Positions 1 to 7,766 of a stretch of 64,000 bases of DNA are shown here, in pieces; the stretch's first letter is position 1; each line of letters opens with the position of its first letter. The notes beneath the pieces were generated by a model, which was not told the DNA's origin, made no database searches, and was given only the letters and a program-made list of their open reading frames with translations. The stretch lies in assembly GCF_016767715.1 (NCBI RefSeq), contig NZ_CP050145.1, positions 868,001 to 932,000 on the forward strand, in the 5' to 3' direction. Position numbers and translations under genes: made by a program. The DNA comes from Mycobacteroides chelonae (GTDB lineage: Bacteria > Actinomycetota > Actinomycetes > Mycobacteriales > Mycobacteriaceae).

Positions 1-1
1 G

Positions 2-850
2 TTCCAGGCGGTTCAGCCGGTGTTCACGGTGTTGGGTGGGGCGTTGACGCTGCCGTTCAATATCCCGTTCTGGTTTGTGACGGGGCAGCTGAATGCGGCC
101 GCGAACCAGACCCAGATCAACAACTTTGTGACGGCCATCGGTCAGTTGCCGGGTGTGCCTGCTGCGGTGTTGTCGTATCTGGCGGGTATTCCGTCGCAGA
201 CGCTGCCGACCATCCCGTCGATTCCGGGTTTGACGTCGACGACGGCTGCTCCGACGGTGAAGACTGCTGCGGCTGCCACGCCTGCGGCTGCTACTCCGGC
301 TCCGAGTTTGTTCCAGGCGATTCAGCCGGTGTTCACGGTGTTGGGTGGGGCGTTGACGCTGCCGTTCAATATCCCGTTCTGGTTTGTGACGGGGCAGCTG
401 AACGCGGCGGCGAATCAGAAGCTGATCAATGATTTCGTGACCGCTATCGGTCAGTTGCCGGGTGTGCCTGCTGCGGTGTTGTCGTATCTGGCGGGTATTC
501 CGTCGCAGACGCTGCCGACCATCCCGTCGATTCCGGGTTTGAATGCGGCGGCTTCTCCCACCGTCAAGACGGCGGCATTGTCTGCGCCGACTGCTACTCC
601 GGCTCCGAGTTTGTTCCAGGCAGTTCAGCCGGTGTTCACGGTGTTGGGTGGGGCGTTGACGCTGCCGTTCAACGTTCCCTTCTGGTACGCAACGGGGCAG
701 CTGAACACGGCCGCGAACCAGAAGCTGATCAATGATTTCGTGACGGCTATCGGTCAGTTGCCGGGTGTGCCTGCTGCGGTGTTGTCGTATCTGCAGGGGA
801 TCACGACTCAAACGGCTCCGACCATCCCGACCATCCCGGGTCTCACCTCC
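2..850 (+). repeat. Three in-frame tandem coding repeats (~309 and ~303 bp)
   Basis: The units begin at 2, 311 and 614. Units 1 and 2 are almost base-for-base identical over about 230 bp, including third codon positions; unit 3 is slightly more diverged (for example NVPFWYAT in place of NIPFWFVT). Identity at silent sites points to recent duplication or gene conversion, and copy number may vary between strains. Confidence 0.85.
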
Positions 851-1609
851 CTGGTCACGCCCTCATCGAAGCTGGTCACGAACTCTGCGGTGGCGCAGTC
901 CGATACCGCGAAGGTTGACGTCGCCAAGTCGGAAGTCACCAAGACCGGAACCGTGGAGGAAGCGGCGAAGCCCGCTACCGCGGCCACCCCGGCGGAGTCG
1001 GTGACGACTCCGGCCGAGCCGGCCAAGCCTGCGGAATCCGTCACCCCGGCGGAGTCGGTCAAGGTGACGACGCCCGCCGAGCCGGGCAAGCCCGCGACCC
1101 CGGCTACACCCGCGGATTCGGTGAAGGTGACGACCCCGGCTGAGCCGGCCAAGCCCGCGGAAGCCGCCACCCCCGCCGAACCGGTCAAGGTGGCCACCCC
1201 GGCTGAGCCCGCCAAGCCGGCTCCCGCTGAGCCTGCCAAGCCCGCTGCCCCCGTCGACGCCGCCAAACCGGTGGAGTCGAAGGTCAACGTGCCGAAGGTC
1301 AAGCTGCCCACCCCGGTCACCAAGGTCGGCGAGGTCAGCGGTGGAGTCGGGACGAAGGCCGATGAGTCGGCCAAGGCCGACAAGAGCGAGAAGGCCGATT
1401 CCAAGGACACCAAGTCCGACAAGGGGTCCGCGCCGAAGAAGTCTGAAAATGACTCTTCAGCTGCGAAGAAGCCCGAGAGCGCGGCCTCGTCTGCCGGGAA
1501 GTCGGAGTCCGCTTCGAGTTCCTCGTCGAGCTCGTCATCGAGTGACTCGCACTCGAGCGCCTCGAATGGTTCCTCGTCCGGTTCCTCGCACAAGGCGTCG
1601 TCGGACTAG
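2..1609 (+). CDS. Secreted repeat protein with Lys/Ala/Pro and Ser-rich tail (5' partial)
   Basis: The reading frame is already open at the window edge, so the true start and any signal peptide lie upstream. What is visible is three tandem modules of about 101-103 residues, each opening FQAVQPVFTVLGGALTLPFN or a close variant and ending in a TIPSIPGL-like segment. A tail follows, first with AEPAKP-type repeats (about residues 320-440) and then Lys/Asp/Ser-rich to a run of serines, ending SSHKASSD. The overall plan (modular hydrophobic domain plus low-complexity charged/Ser tail) matches the two large proteins at 33020 and 44278, whose last residues are also KHS-x-D-like. Function is unknown; a surface or cell-wall location is inferred. 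A strong terminator hairpin follows the stop. Confidence 0.75.
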   Translation, partial: FQAVQPVFTVLGGALTLPFNIPFWFVTGQLNAAANQTQINNFVTAIGQLPGVPAAVLSYLAGIPSQTLPTIPSIPGLTSTTAAPTVKTAAAATPAAATPAPSLFQAIQPVFTVLGGALTLPFNIPFWFVTGQLNAAANQKLINDFVTAIGQLPGVPAAVLSYLAGIPSQTLPTIPSIPGLNAAASPTVKTAALSAPTATPAPSLFQAVQPVFTVLGGALTLPFNVPFWYATGQLNTAANQKLINDFVTAIGQLPGVPAAVLSYLQGITTQTAPTIPTIPGLTSLVTPSSKLVTNSAVAQSDTAKVDVAKSEVTKTGTVEEAAKPATAATPAESVTTPAEPAKPAESVTPAESVKVTTPAEPGKPATPATPADSVKVTTPAEPAKPAEAATPAEPVKVATPAEPAKPAPAEPAKPAAPVDAAKPVESKVNVPKVKLPTPVTKVGEVSGGVGTKADESAKADKSEKADSKDTKSDKGSAPKKSENDSSAAKKPESAASSAGKSESASSSSSSSSSSDSHSSASNGSSSGSSHKASSD

Positions 1610-1629
1610 TCCGCAATCGCAAGCTCAAA

Positions 1630-1659
1630 GGTCCCCGCGCCCGACATGGCGCGGGGACC
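1630..1659 (+). terminator. Strong hairpin after the repeat-protein gene
   Basis: Perfect 12-bp stem, ggtccccgcgcc pairing with ggcgcggggacc around a 6-base loop, 20 bases past the stop. There is no U-tract, as is usual in mycobacteria. Confidence 0.8.
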
Positions 1660-1675
1660 TGCTTGTAAGCGGAAC

Positions 1676-1699
1676 TGACATAAGTCAACATCATTGACA
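1676..1699 (+). promoter_or_regulatory. Candidate MarR operator/promoter
   Basis: An inverted repeat tgac-ataa-gtca (1676-1687) lies just before the MarR start, followed by a further ttgaca at 1694-1699 that runs into the ATG. MarR proteins commonly bind such repeats over their own promoters; autoregulation is inferred. Confidence 0.4.
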
Positions 1700-2127
1700 T
1701 GGAAATCGATGGAACCGCGACCCTGGGGTACTTGCTGACCCGTACCGCGACATCGCTGCGCGGCAAGGTGGCGGCCCGTTTGGAGCCGATGGGCCTCAGC
1801 CTGCCGGAGTACATCTGCATGCAGATCCTGCGCACCTACCCCGGCATGTCCAACTCCGAGCTGGCGCGGCAGGCGATGGTCACCCGGCAGGCCATGAATG
1901 CGGTGCTGCACCGGTTGGAGCAGGAAGGCTTGATCAGCCGTCCGGAGAACGCGGACCACGGCAGGTCGCTGCCGGCTCGCCTCACCCGGCGTGGCAGCAC
2001 TCAGCTGGACAAGGCGGTTGAGGCCGTGACCGCGGGCGAGAACGAGGTCATGGAGAAGTTGACCGCTGACGAGCGCCGCGCGTTGAAGGCGATGCTGGCC
2101 AAGTGCGTTCCGAGCCAACTGCCATGA
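1699..2127 (+). CDS. MarR family transcriptional regulator
   Basis: A 142-residue protein of typical MarR length. The central winged helix-turn-helix runs about residues 45-95, with MSNSELARQAMVTRQAMNA as the recognition-helix region and a basic wing (ENADHGRSLPARLTRRG). MarR proteins are dimeric repressors released by small aromatic or lipophilic ligands; the ligand cannot be told from the sequence. The ATG at 1699 sits directly after a TGAC-type inverted repeat, so the transcript may be nearly leaderless and autoregulated. The stop overlaps the ATG of the next gene (ATGA), so the small membrane protein downstream is probably translated with it. Confidence 0.85.
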   Translation: MEIDGTATLGYLLTRTATSLRGKVAARLEPMGLSLPEYICMQILRTYPGMSNSELARQAMVTRQAMNAVLHRLEQEGLISRPENADHGRSLPARLTRRGSTQLDKAVEAVTAGENEVMEKLTADERRALKAMLAKCVPSQLP

Positions 2128-2555
2128 GACGCGCCGGGTGGCTGATCGCCTTCACCGGCCTGGTGATCGGTTTCAGCGTCTGGCTTCCGTGGTTGCGAAC
2201 ATCGGCCAGCGGTGGGGGCAGGGCCAATGCCATCGGCGGCGCCACCGGATCGGTGGTGCTGCCACCGGGATTCGGTGCGGGACAGATGATCTTGCTGGTT
2301 TCGGCGCTACTTGTGGTGGCGGGATGCATGGTGGGGCAGCACATTCTTCACCGCATCGCCCCGATCGCCGCAGGTGTACTTGCGCTCGGGCTGCTGGGGC
2401 TCGAATTGCTGTATTACCGCATCAACGTCAAGGTGCCGATTGTGACCGGCTACGGATTCTGGATCGCGATCGCGGCATCGGCCATCGCGGTCGCATTGGC
2501 GATTGTTGCCCTGTTGTCACGACCCCAGGCCGGCGAGCAGCAGTGGCACGATTGA
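2124..2555 (+). CDS. Small four-helix membrane protein
   Basis: A 143-residue hydrophobic protein with about four membrane segments (residues ~4-24, 50-72, 77-98, 110-133) and a short hydrophilic C-terminus. The start at 2124 is chosen because its ATG overlaps the MarR stop as ATGA; a longer in-frame start at 2103 would lie inside the MarR gene. No family was recognised. Coupling to marR suggests it is controlled by, or co-regulated with, that repressor. Its 3' end overlaps the convergent crotonase gene by 39 bases. Confidence 0.65.
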   Translation: MRRAGWLIAFTGLVIGFSVWLPWLRTSASGGGRANAIGGATGSVVLPPGFGAGQMILLVSALLVVAGCMVGQHILHRIAPIAAGVLALGLLGLELLYYRINVKVPIVTGYGFWIAIAASAIAVALAIVALLSRPQAGEQQWHD

Positions 2556-3182
2556 CCCGTACATCCCGTATTTGACGGTGCCCAGCGTATCCCGGTTCTT
2601 GCCTACCAGGGGTGCCACGAAACTCGTTGCGGTGGAAAGCACCTGGTCCTCGGCAACGGCCGCGTCGACGATCTGGTAGTTCAGCGATTCGGATCCGCCG
2701 AGCCGACGGCCGCTGGGCATGGTGGCCGATGCCGCCTGCGGCGTCATCTTGCCCTGACACAGCGCGGACATACCGGGAGTGAACGGCATGCCGAGGTCAA
2801 CCTCGGGCAGGCAGAAGAAGCCACGATCGGTGCGCATCACCCGGTAGTCACATGCCAGCGCGACCATGGCTCCGGCGCCGAAGGCGTGACCATTGACGGC
2901 GGCGACGGTGGGGGTGGGGAACACGAGGAAACGCGCCAGAATCTTCTGGACCTCGGTGATGTACCAGCTGAGTTTGTCGGGGTTGGCGCCCAGGAAGTCG
3001 ACGTCGAGCCCATTGGAGAAGAACTTGCCGCTGCCGGTCACCACCAGTGCCGAGGGGGTTTCGTCGGCAAGCACCTCGTCGAGCAGTGCGTTGATCTGCT
3101 CGATATTCGCTGTCGTGAAACGGTTCTCGTCGGTGCCGAGCTCTAGGGTGTAGATGCCTTCGGTGCGCTGCAGGGCTGGCAT
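2517..3182 (-). CDS. Enoyl-CoA hydratase/isomerase (crotonase) family protein
   Basis: A 221-residue protein, shorter than the usual ~260 for enoyl-CoA hydratases and nearer to Delta3-Delta2-enoyl-CoA isomerase types. The two oxyanion-hole regions are visible as GSGKFFSNGLDVDFLG (about 50-65) and AFGAGAMVALACDYRVMR (about 98-116), followed by PEVDLGMPF. The expected reaction is hydration or double-bond isomerisation of an acyl-CoA in the cytosol. It is the last gene of a minus-strand run ethR-adh-thioesterase-crotonase, 6 bases after the thioesterase stop. The exact substrate is unknown. Confidence 0.85.
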   Translation of the reverse strand: MPALQRTEGIYTLELGTDENRFTTANIEQINALLDEVLADETPSALVVTGSGKFFSNGLDVDFLGANPDKLSWYITEVQKILARFLVFPTPTVAAVNGHAFGAGAMVALACDYRVMRTDRGFFCLPEVDLGMPFTPGMSALCQGKMTPQAASATMPSGRRLGGSESLNYQIVDAAVAEDQVLSTATSFVAPLVGKNRDTLGTVKYGMYGSIVPLLLAGLGS

Positions 3183-3188
3183 GTGTAT

Positions 3189-3632
3189 TTACCTCAACTG
3201 TTCGAGAGCTGTCGCGACTTGCTCGGGAATGGGGACAGGTGTGCGGGCCTCGGAGTCCACGTAGACATGGACGAATCGGCCCAGGGCGCGGGGAGCGTCT
3301 TCGACAACACCGTCGATGACCTTGAACACCGCGAGCTTATAGATCACGCTGGTGCGACCGCGGTGCTCCAGCGCCAAGCCGATGGACAGCTCGTCTGGGA
3401 AGGACACCTCGGCCAGGTACTTGCACGAGGTTTCGGCCACGACGCCGATGGCGGGCAGGTCGCGAATATCGCACCCAGCGGCCTCCATCAGCCAGCCGTT
3501 GACGGCGGTATCGAACCAGGCGTAGTACACGACATTGTTGACGTGCCCGTAGACATCGTTATCGGCCCAACGGGTTTGGTGCCGACGGTGCACCGGGAAG
3601 TCGGTTTTGGTGGGCAGGTCCGGCTTGGTCAT
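3189..3632 (-). CDS. Acyl-CoA thioesterase, hotdog fold (4HBT family)
   Basis: A 147-residue protein with the 4-hydroxybenzoyl-CoA thioesterase-type N-terminus: HRRHQTRWADNDVYGHVNN (residues ~15-33), where the Asp of WADND-x-YGHVNN is the usual catalytic acid, then VVYYAWFDTAVNGWL. It is expected to hydrolyse acyl-CoA thioesters. Its ATG overlaps the alcohol dehydrogenase stop (ATGA at 3629-3632), and the crotonase gene follows 6 bases downstream, so the three are co-transcribed. The substrate cannot be read from the sequence. Confidence 0.9.
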   Translation of the reverse strand: MTKPDLPTKTDFPVHRRHQTRWADNDVYGHVNNVVYYAWFDTAVNGWLMEAAGCDIRDLPAIGVVAETSCKYLAEVSFPDELSIGLALEHRGRTSVIYKLAVFKVIDGVVEDAPRALGRFVHVYVDSEARTPVPIPEQVATALEQLR

Positions 3633-4726
3633 GGGCGCAGCACCTGACGCACCGCGAGTCCGTCGGCCAGTGCGTCCAGCGCGATGTTGATGTCATCGAG
3701 GGGCAGCTCGCCGGACTTCAGCTTTTCCACCGGCAACCGTCCGACGCGCCACAGTGCCAGCATCGCCGGGATGTCCTGTTGCGGTTGTGCCGATCCCATG
3801 TAGGAGCCCAGGATGCTGCGGCCCTCGGCGACGATGCTCAACGCGGGCAGGCTGATTCGTGCATCCGGATGTGGCAGACCCACCGATACGGTGCCCCCGC
3901 CACGGCCGGTGAGTGCGTATGCCTGCTCCAGCACGGCGGCCGATCCGACCACCTCGAACACCCAGTCGTGTCCGCCGGGCGCTTCGTCGGGTGCACACGC
4001 GCTGGTGGCTCCGAGCTCAAGGGCCAGCTCGCGTTTGGCCGGTACCGGGTCGATGGCCAGCACCTCGCCGGCGCCGGCGGCTGCCGCGGACATCACCACG
4101 GCCTGCCCCACACCACCCAATCCGAGGACCGCGACCGAATCGCCGGGGCGCACGGACGCAGTGTGGGTGACCGCTCCGAAGCCGGTCAGCATGGCGCACC
4201 CGAACAGCGCTGCCGTGTCCAGTGGTACGTCTTTGTCGACGACGACCACCGAATTACGGTCCACCACGGCATGATCGGCGAAGCCTGAGACGCCCAGGTG
4301 ATGTCGGACCTCGGAGCCGTCGAGGCCGTGCAGTCTGGTACCCCCGCGGATGAGGTCACCGCGGCCGTTGGCCGCCGCGGCGTCCGGGCACAGCGCGGGG
4401 CGGCCCGACGAGCAGTACCTGCAGGCGCCACAGCTCGGTACGTACACCAGCACCACATGGTCGCCGGGGGAGACGTCGCGAACACCGGGGCCGACTTCGG
4501 CGATGACACCGGCGGCCTCGTGTCCGAGTGCCATGGGCACCGGGCGTATGCGGTTGCCGTCGACGACTGACAGATCCGAGTGGCACAGCCCCGCGGCTTC
4601 GATCCGGACCAGCACCTCACCGGGACCCGGTGGGTCGAGCTCGAGTTCAACGACTTTCAGTGGGTGTGTGTCGCGGTATGGCCTTTCGATCGGCGCCGCG
4701 TGCAGCACCGCACTACGAATTCGCAC
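3629..4726 (-). CDS. Zinc-dependent alcohol dehydrogenase (MDR superfamily)
   Basis: About 365 residues. The catalytic-zinc site is seen in GLCHSDLSV (Cys and His-Ser) and GHEAAGVIAEVGPGV; the structural-zinc cluster is CGACRYCSSGRPALC with four Cys; the Rossmann motif is VLGLGGVGQAVVMSA. It is similar to long-chain or aryl alcohol dehydrogenases that use NAD(P). I prefer the GTG at 4726 (giving VRIRSAVLHAAP) because a GGAGGG sits 4 bases upstream; in-frame ATGs at 4738 and 4747 are alternatives inside the ethR 3' end. It overlaps ethR by 14 bases and the thioesterase by 4, so it belongs to the ethR transcript. Confidence 0.9.
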   Translation of the reverse strand: MRIRSAVLHAAPIERPYRDTHPLKVVELELDPPGPGEVLVRIEAAGLCHSDLSVVDGNRIRPVPMALGHEAAGVIAEVGPGVRDVSPGDHVVLVYVPSCGACRYCSSGRPALCPDAAAANGRGDLIRGGTRLHGLDGSEVRHHLGVSGFADHAVVDRNSVVVVDKDVPLDTAALFGCAMLTGFGAVTHTASVRPGDSVAVLGLGGVGQAVVMSAAAAGAGEVLAIDPVPAKRELALELGATSACAPDEAPGGHDWVFEVVGSAAVLEQAYALTGRGGGTVSVGLPHPDARISLPALSIVAEGRSILGSYMGSAQPQQDIPAMLALWRVGRLPVEKLKSGELPLDDINIALDALADGLAVRQVLRP

Positions 4727-5351
4727 AGACCCCTCCATAAATCGCATTGAGCCAGACGTGGAGCAGCGTATCGACCACCTTGCCGTCGTCGACCGCGGGC
4801 TGCTGCCCGGTGAAGGTGGCTCGCATCATCGCCTGGTTGATGAGGTTGAGAGCAATGGCGATATCGCGGGCCGGGATGGTGTTCGGCGCGGCGCCGCGAG
4901 TGCGTTCGGCCTCAATGCCCAGCGTCGTGTTGGAGACCCAGTTCTCCGTCACTTCGGACCAGCGTTGATCCAGCTCGGGGCTTGTTCCTTGCATGCTGGA
5001 CAACGCGACGGTGAGGGCCCGGTGAGAACCGAAGGCGTCGAAGTAGGCCTTGATCACGGCGCGCCAGTACTCGGCGGGGCTTGTCATGGCCGCGGGGTTG
5101 ATCCCGGCGACGTTCGCGTCGGCCTCTTCGATGATTCGCTCGGCCAACGTGAGGAGTACGGCCTCCTTGGAGGAGAAGTAGAAGTAGAACGTGGGCCGCG
5201 AGATGCCGGCTCCACGCGCTAGATCATCGACGGAGATATCCGTCAGTGGGCGTTGCCCCAGCAATTCCTCGGTGTTGGTCAGGATGGCCTGTATCCGCTC
5301 GTCCCCGGAGGGGCGCGTGGTTTTGCGGCCTCGCGTTGCCGGTTTTGTCAC
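4713..5351 (-). CDS. ethR: TetR family repressor, EthR orthologue
   Basis: A 212-residue protein closely following EthR of M. tuberculosis: the N-terminal RPSGDERIQAIL, then ISVDDLARGAGISRPTFYFY-FSSKEAVLLTL as the DNA-binding helix-turn-helix, and a matching C-terminal ligand domain (IEAERTRGAAPNTIPA, ALNLINQAMM). EthR represses the divergent monooxygenase gene ethA. The start is GTG at 5351. A 74-bp gap with inverted repeats separates it from ethA. Unlike a stand-alone regulator it is the first gene of a run with alcohol dehydrogenase, thioesterase and crotonase genes, which suggests it controls a small catabolic operon as well as ethA. Confidence 0.92.
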   Translation of the reverse strand: MTKPATRGRKTTRPSGDERIQAILTNTEELLGQRPLTDISVDDLARGAGISRPTFYFYFSSKEAVLLTLAERIIEEADANVAGINPAAMTSPAEYWRAVIKAYFDAFGSHRALTVALSSMQGTSPELDQRWSEVTENWVSNTTLGIEAERTRGAAPNTIPARDIAIALNLINQAMMRATFTGQQPAVDDGKVVDTLLHVWLNAIYGGVCANS

Positions 5352-5375
5352 TTCTACCTGCGCATTCTATAAAGT

Positions 5376-5414
5376 TATCGACACACTGTTGACTTTCTCG
5401 ACACTGCGTCGATA
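5376..5414. promoter_or_regulatory. Probable EthR operator between ethR and ethA
   Basis: The 74-bp divergent gap has tatcgacaca (5376-5385) and its near-complement tgcgtcgata (5405-5414, 9 of 10 positions), plus a further tctcgacact half-site at 5396-5405. EthR is known to bind several dimers to repeated half-sites in the ethA-ethR gap; that these are the sites here is inferred. Confidence 0.65.
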
Positions 5415-5425
5415 GCCTAGCTCTC

Positions 5426-6907
5426 ATGACCGAACATGTCGAGATTGTCATCGTGGGCGCCGGAATCTCGGGGATCGGCATGGCCTGCCATGTCGCCCGT
5501 GACCTGCCGGGCAAGGACTTCGTGGTGCTCGAGGCGCGCGAGCGCATCGGTGGTACCTGGGACCTGTTCCGCTACCCGGGCATCCGCTCCGATTCCGACA
5601 TGTTCACCCTGGGCTTCAACTTCCGCCCGTGGACGAGCACCAAGGGCATCGCTGACGGAACCTCCATCCGTGAGTACGTCACCGACACCGCCCGCGAGTT
5701 CGGCGTGGACAAGAAGATCCGCTTCGGTCACAAGGTCGTCGGCGCCGAGTGGTCCTCCGAGCAGGGACTCTGGACGGTGCGGGCCGAGCACGCCGGTGAG
5801 ATCGTCGAGTTCACCACGCGGTTCTTCCTGGCGTGCACCGGCTACTACAACTACGACAAGGGCTTCACGCCGGAGTTCGAGGGTGTCGAAGATTTCACCG
5901 GCCAGGTGATCCATCCGCAGCACTGGCCGGAGGACCTGGACTACGCCGGCAAGAAGGTCGTTGTCATCGGCAGTGGTGCGACAGCCATGACATTGGTTCC
6001 CGCGATGGCTGGAACCGCGGGGCACGTCACCATGCTGCAGCGTTCGCCCACCTACGTGGTGTCGCTGCCGTCGACGGACGCGCTCGCGGTGGCGCTGCAG
6101 GGCAAGCTTCCGGCCTCGATCGCGTACCCGATCGTGAAGTGGAAGAACCAGATGGTCAGCTTCATCAGCTACCAGACGAGCCGCCGCGACCCGGAGCGCA
6201 TGAAGGGCATCCTGCGTGCGCTCCTGAAGCGACAGCTGCCCGACTTCGATCTGGACAAGCACTTCACCCCGAAGTACAACCCGTGGGATCAGCGGTTGTG
6301 TGTGGTGCCGGACTCGGATCTGTTCCGCGCGCTGCGCAAGGGCACTGCCTCCATAGCCACCGACCGCATCGCGCGGTTCACTCCCAAGGGCATCCTGCTG
6401 GAGTCGGGCGAAGAGCTCGAGGCCGATATCATCGTGACCGCAACGGGTTTGAATGTTCAGCTGGCCGGCGGGCTCAAGCCTGTGGTGGACGGTGTGCCGG
6501 TGAACCCCGCGGACTCGGTGAGCTACAAGGGTTTGATGCTGACCGGGCTGCCGAACTTCCTCTTCACCTTCGGTTACACCAACGCATCGTGGACTCTCCG
6601 TGCCGATCTGGTATCGCAGTACGCCTGCCGCTTGCTCAAGTACATGGACAAAGAGGGCCAGACGGTGGTGTGGCCCGTCGAGCCCCCGACCACTGAGCGG
6701 CTGCCGTTCCTGGAGGACTTGGTCTCCGGGTATGTGACCCGCGCGGAGAGCGCGGTCCCGCACCAGGTGCCGCTGGCACCGTGGCGCTCGTACCAGAACT
6801 ACTTCCGTGAGCTGCCCGTCCTCAAGTACGGCAAGGTCGCCGACAAGGGTGTGCGATTCAGCAAGGTAAAGGTCTCGCGTGAGGCCCCCGTTGCAATAGG
6901 CAGGTAA
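5426..6907 (+). CDS. ethA: Flavin-containing Baeyer-Villiger monooxygenase EthA
   Basis: A 493-residue protein co-linear with EthA. The N-terminal FAD motif is VIVGAGISGIGMA (residues ~7-19), followed by GGTWDLFRYPGIRSDSDM. The BVMO fingerprint FxGxxxHxxxW is intact (FTGQVIHPQHW), and the NADP-binding motif is VIGSGATAMTLVPAM. BVMOs insert oxygen next to a ketone; EthA also activates thioamide and thiourea prodrugs such as ethionamide, thiacetazone and isoxyl. It is divergent from ethR. The ATG at 5426 follows the operator by about 10 bases. The stop codon lies within an inverted repeat in front of the next gene. Confidence 0.93.
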   Translation: MTEHVEIVIVGAGISGIGMACHVARDLPGKDFVVLEARERIGGTWDLFRYPGIRSDSDMFTLGFNFRPWTSTKGIADGTSIREYVTDTAREFGVDKKIRFGHKVVGAEWSSEQGLWTVRAEHAGEIVEFTTRFFLACTGYYNYDKGFTPEFEGVEDFTGQVIHPQHWPEDLDYAGKKVVVIGSGATAMTLVPAMAGTAGHVTMLQRSPTYVVSLPSTDALAVALQGKLPASIAYPIVKWKNQMVSFISYQTSRRDPERMKGILRALLKRQLPDFDLDKHFTPKYNPWDQRLCVVPDSDLFRALRKGTASIATDRIARFTPKGILLESGEELEADIIVTATGLNVQLAGGLKPVVDGVPVNPADSVSYKGLMLTGLPNFLFTFGYTNASWTLRADLVSQYACRLLKYMDKEGQTVVWPVEPPTTERLPFLEDLVSGYVTRAESAVPHQVPLAPWRSYQNYFRELPVLKYGKVADKGVRFSKVKVSREAPVAIGR

Positions 6908-6914
6908 ATACCTG
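6901..6914 (+). promoter_or_regulatory. Candidate ArsR-type operator overlapping the ethA stop
   Basis: Inverted repeat caggta-aa-tacctg, with perfect 6-bp arms, ends 12 bases before the GTG of the ArsR-SRPBCC gene and contains the ethA stop codon. A role as an autoregulatory operator is inferred from position and symmetry. Confidence 0.4.
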
Positions 6915-6926
6915 CATAATGGCCGG

Positions 6927-7715
6927 GTGCAGCCAGCACCCGGCCATTCTCATTGGGACATGGTCTTCAAGGCGCTCGCCGACCGGACTCGGCGGGAGCT
7001 GCTGGACCGGCTGCATGAACGTAACGGCCAGACCCTCAGTCAGCTGTGCGACGGCGTTCGGATGACGCGGCAATCGGCTACTCAGCATCTGGGTGTACTG
7101 GAATCTGCCAACCTGATTACTACCGTGCGACGGGGCCGGGAGAAGCTGCACTATCTCAATCCCGTTCCACTGCATGAGATTCAGGAACGGTGGATTGACA
7201 AGTTCGAACGCCCGCGGCTGCGGGCGTTGAGCGCTTTTAAGCAGCGAGCCGAGGAGCCGGAGATGTCGCAACCAACTTTCGTCTACACCACCTACATCAA
7301 CAGCACGCCCGAGAAGGTGTGGCAGGCCATTACCGACCCCGAACTCAGCGGCCGGTATTGGGGGCACTCGAATGTGTCTGACTGGCAGCAGGGTTCACGT
7401 TGGGAGCACCAGCGGGTGGACGGGTCCGGCGTCGCCGACGTCGTCGGCACGGTCGTGGAGGCTGATCCGCCCCGAAAGCTGGTCACTACGTGGGCGGACC
7501 CGGCCGGCGGCGCCGACGCTCCCGTATCCACCGTCACCTTCCTGATTCAGCCGTATCAGGGCATCGTGCGGCTGACCGTTCAGCACGCCGACCTTGCGGA
7601 CCCGTCGGAGTATGCCCAGGCCAGCGGTGGGTGGGCTGCGGTGCTGTCAAACCTCAAGTCGTTCTTGGAGACTGGGGCCCCGCTGCCTACGGAGCCGTGG
7701 ACCCAGCCCAGCTAG
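6927..7715 (+). CDS. ArsR-type winged-helix regulator fused to an SRPBCC (AHSA1) domain
   Basis: A 262-residue fusion. Residues ~10-90 are an ArsR winged helix (FKALADRTRRELLDRL, then MTRQSATQHLGVLESANLI) with no obvious metal-binding cysteines. From ~112 an SRPBCC/START-like domain begins (FVYTTYINSTPEKVWQAITD) and ends near SNLKSFLETG. The SRPBCC fold binds hydrophobic ligands, so the protein may be a one-component sensor of a lipid or aromatic molecule; this is inference. The start is GTG at 6927; ATG at 6960 (MVFKALADRTRR) is an alternative. It sits 19 bases after ethA and just before a P450 gene, so it may regulate either. Confidence 0.88.
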   Translation: MQPAPGHSHWDMVFKALADRTRRELLDRLHERNGQTLSQLCDGVRMTRQSATQHLGVLESANLITTVRRGREKLHYLNPVPLHEIQERWIDKFERPRLRALSAFKQRAEEPEMSQPTFVYTTYINSTPEKVWQAITDPELSGRYWGHSNVSDWQQGSRWEHQRVDGSGVADVVGTVVEADPPRKLVTTWADPAGGADAPVSTVTFLIQPYQGIVRLTVQHADLADPSEYAQASGGWAAVLSNLKSFLETGAPLPTEPWTQPS

Positions 7716-7766
7716 GCGGCACGCTTTTCACAGGCCCATCTCAGCAGGGATGTGCATTATGTAGAC

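Noticed and set aside
1000..1250. Regular short repeats that could suggest a CRISPR array
   Set aside because: They are in-frame AEPAKP-type codons of the tail; there are no unique spacers, no constant repeat length and no cas genes.
5417..6763. Long minus-strand open frame (448 codons) opposite ethA
   Set aside because: Its product is rich in His/Arg/Val in the pattern of an antisense shadow and matches no family, whereas the plus strand encodes a full EthA.
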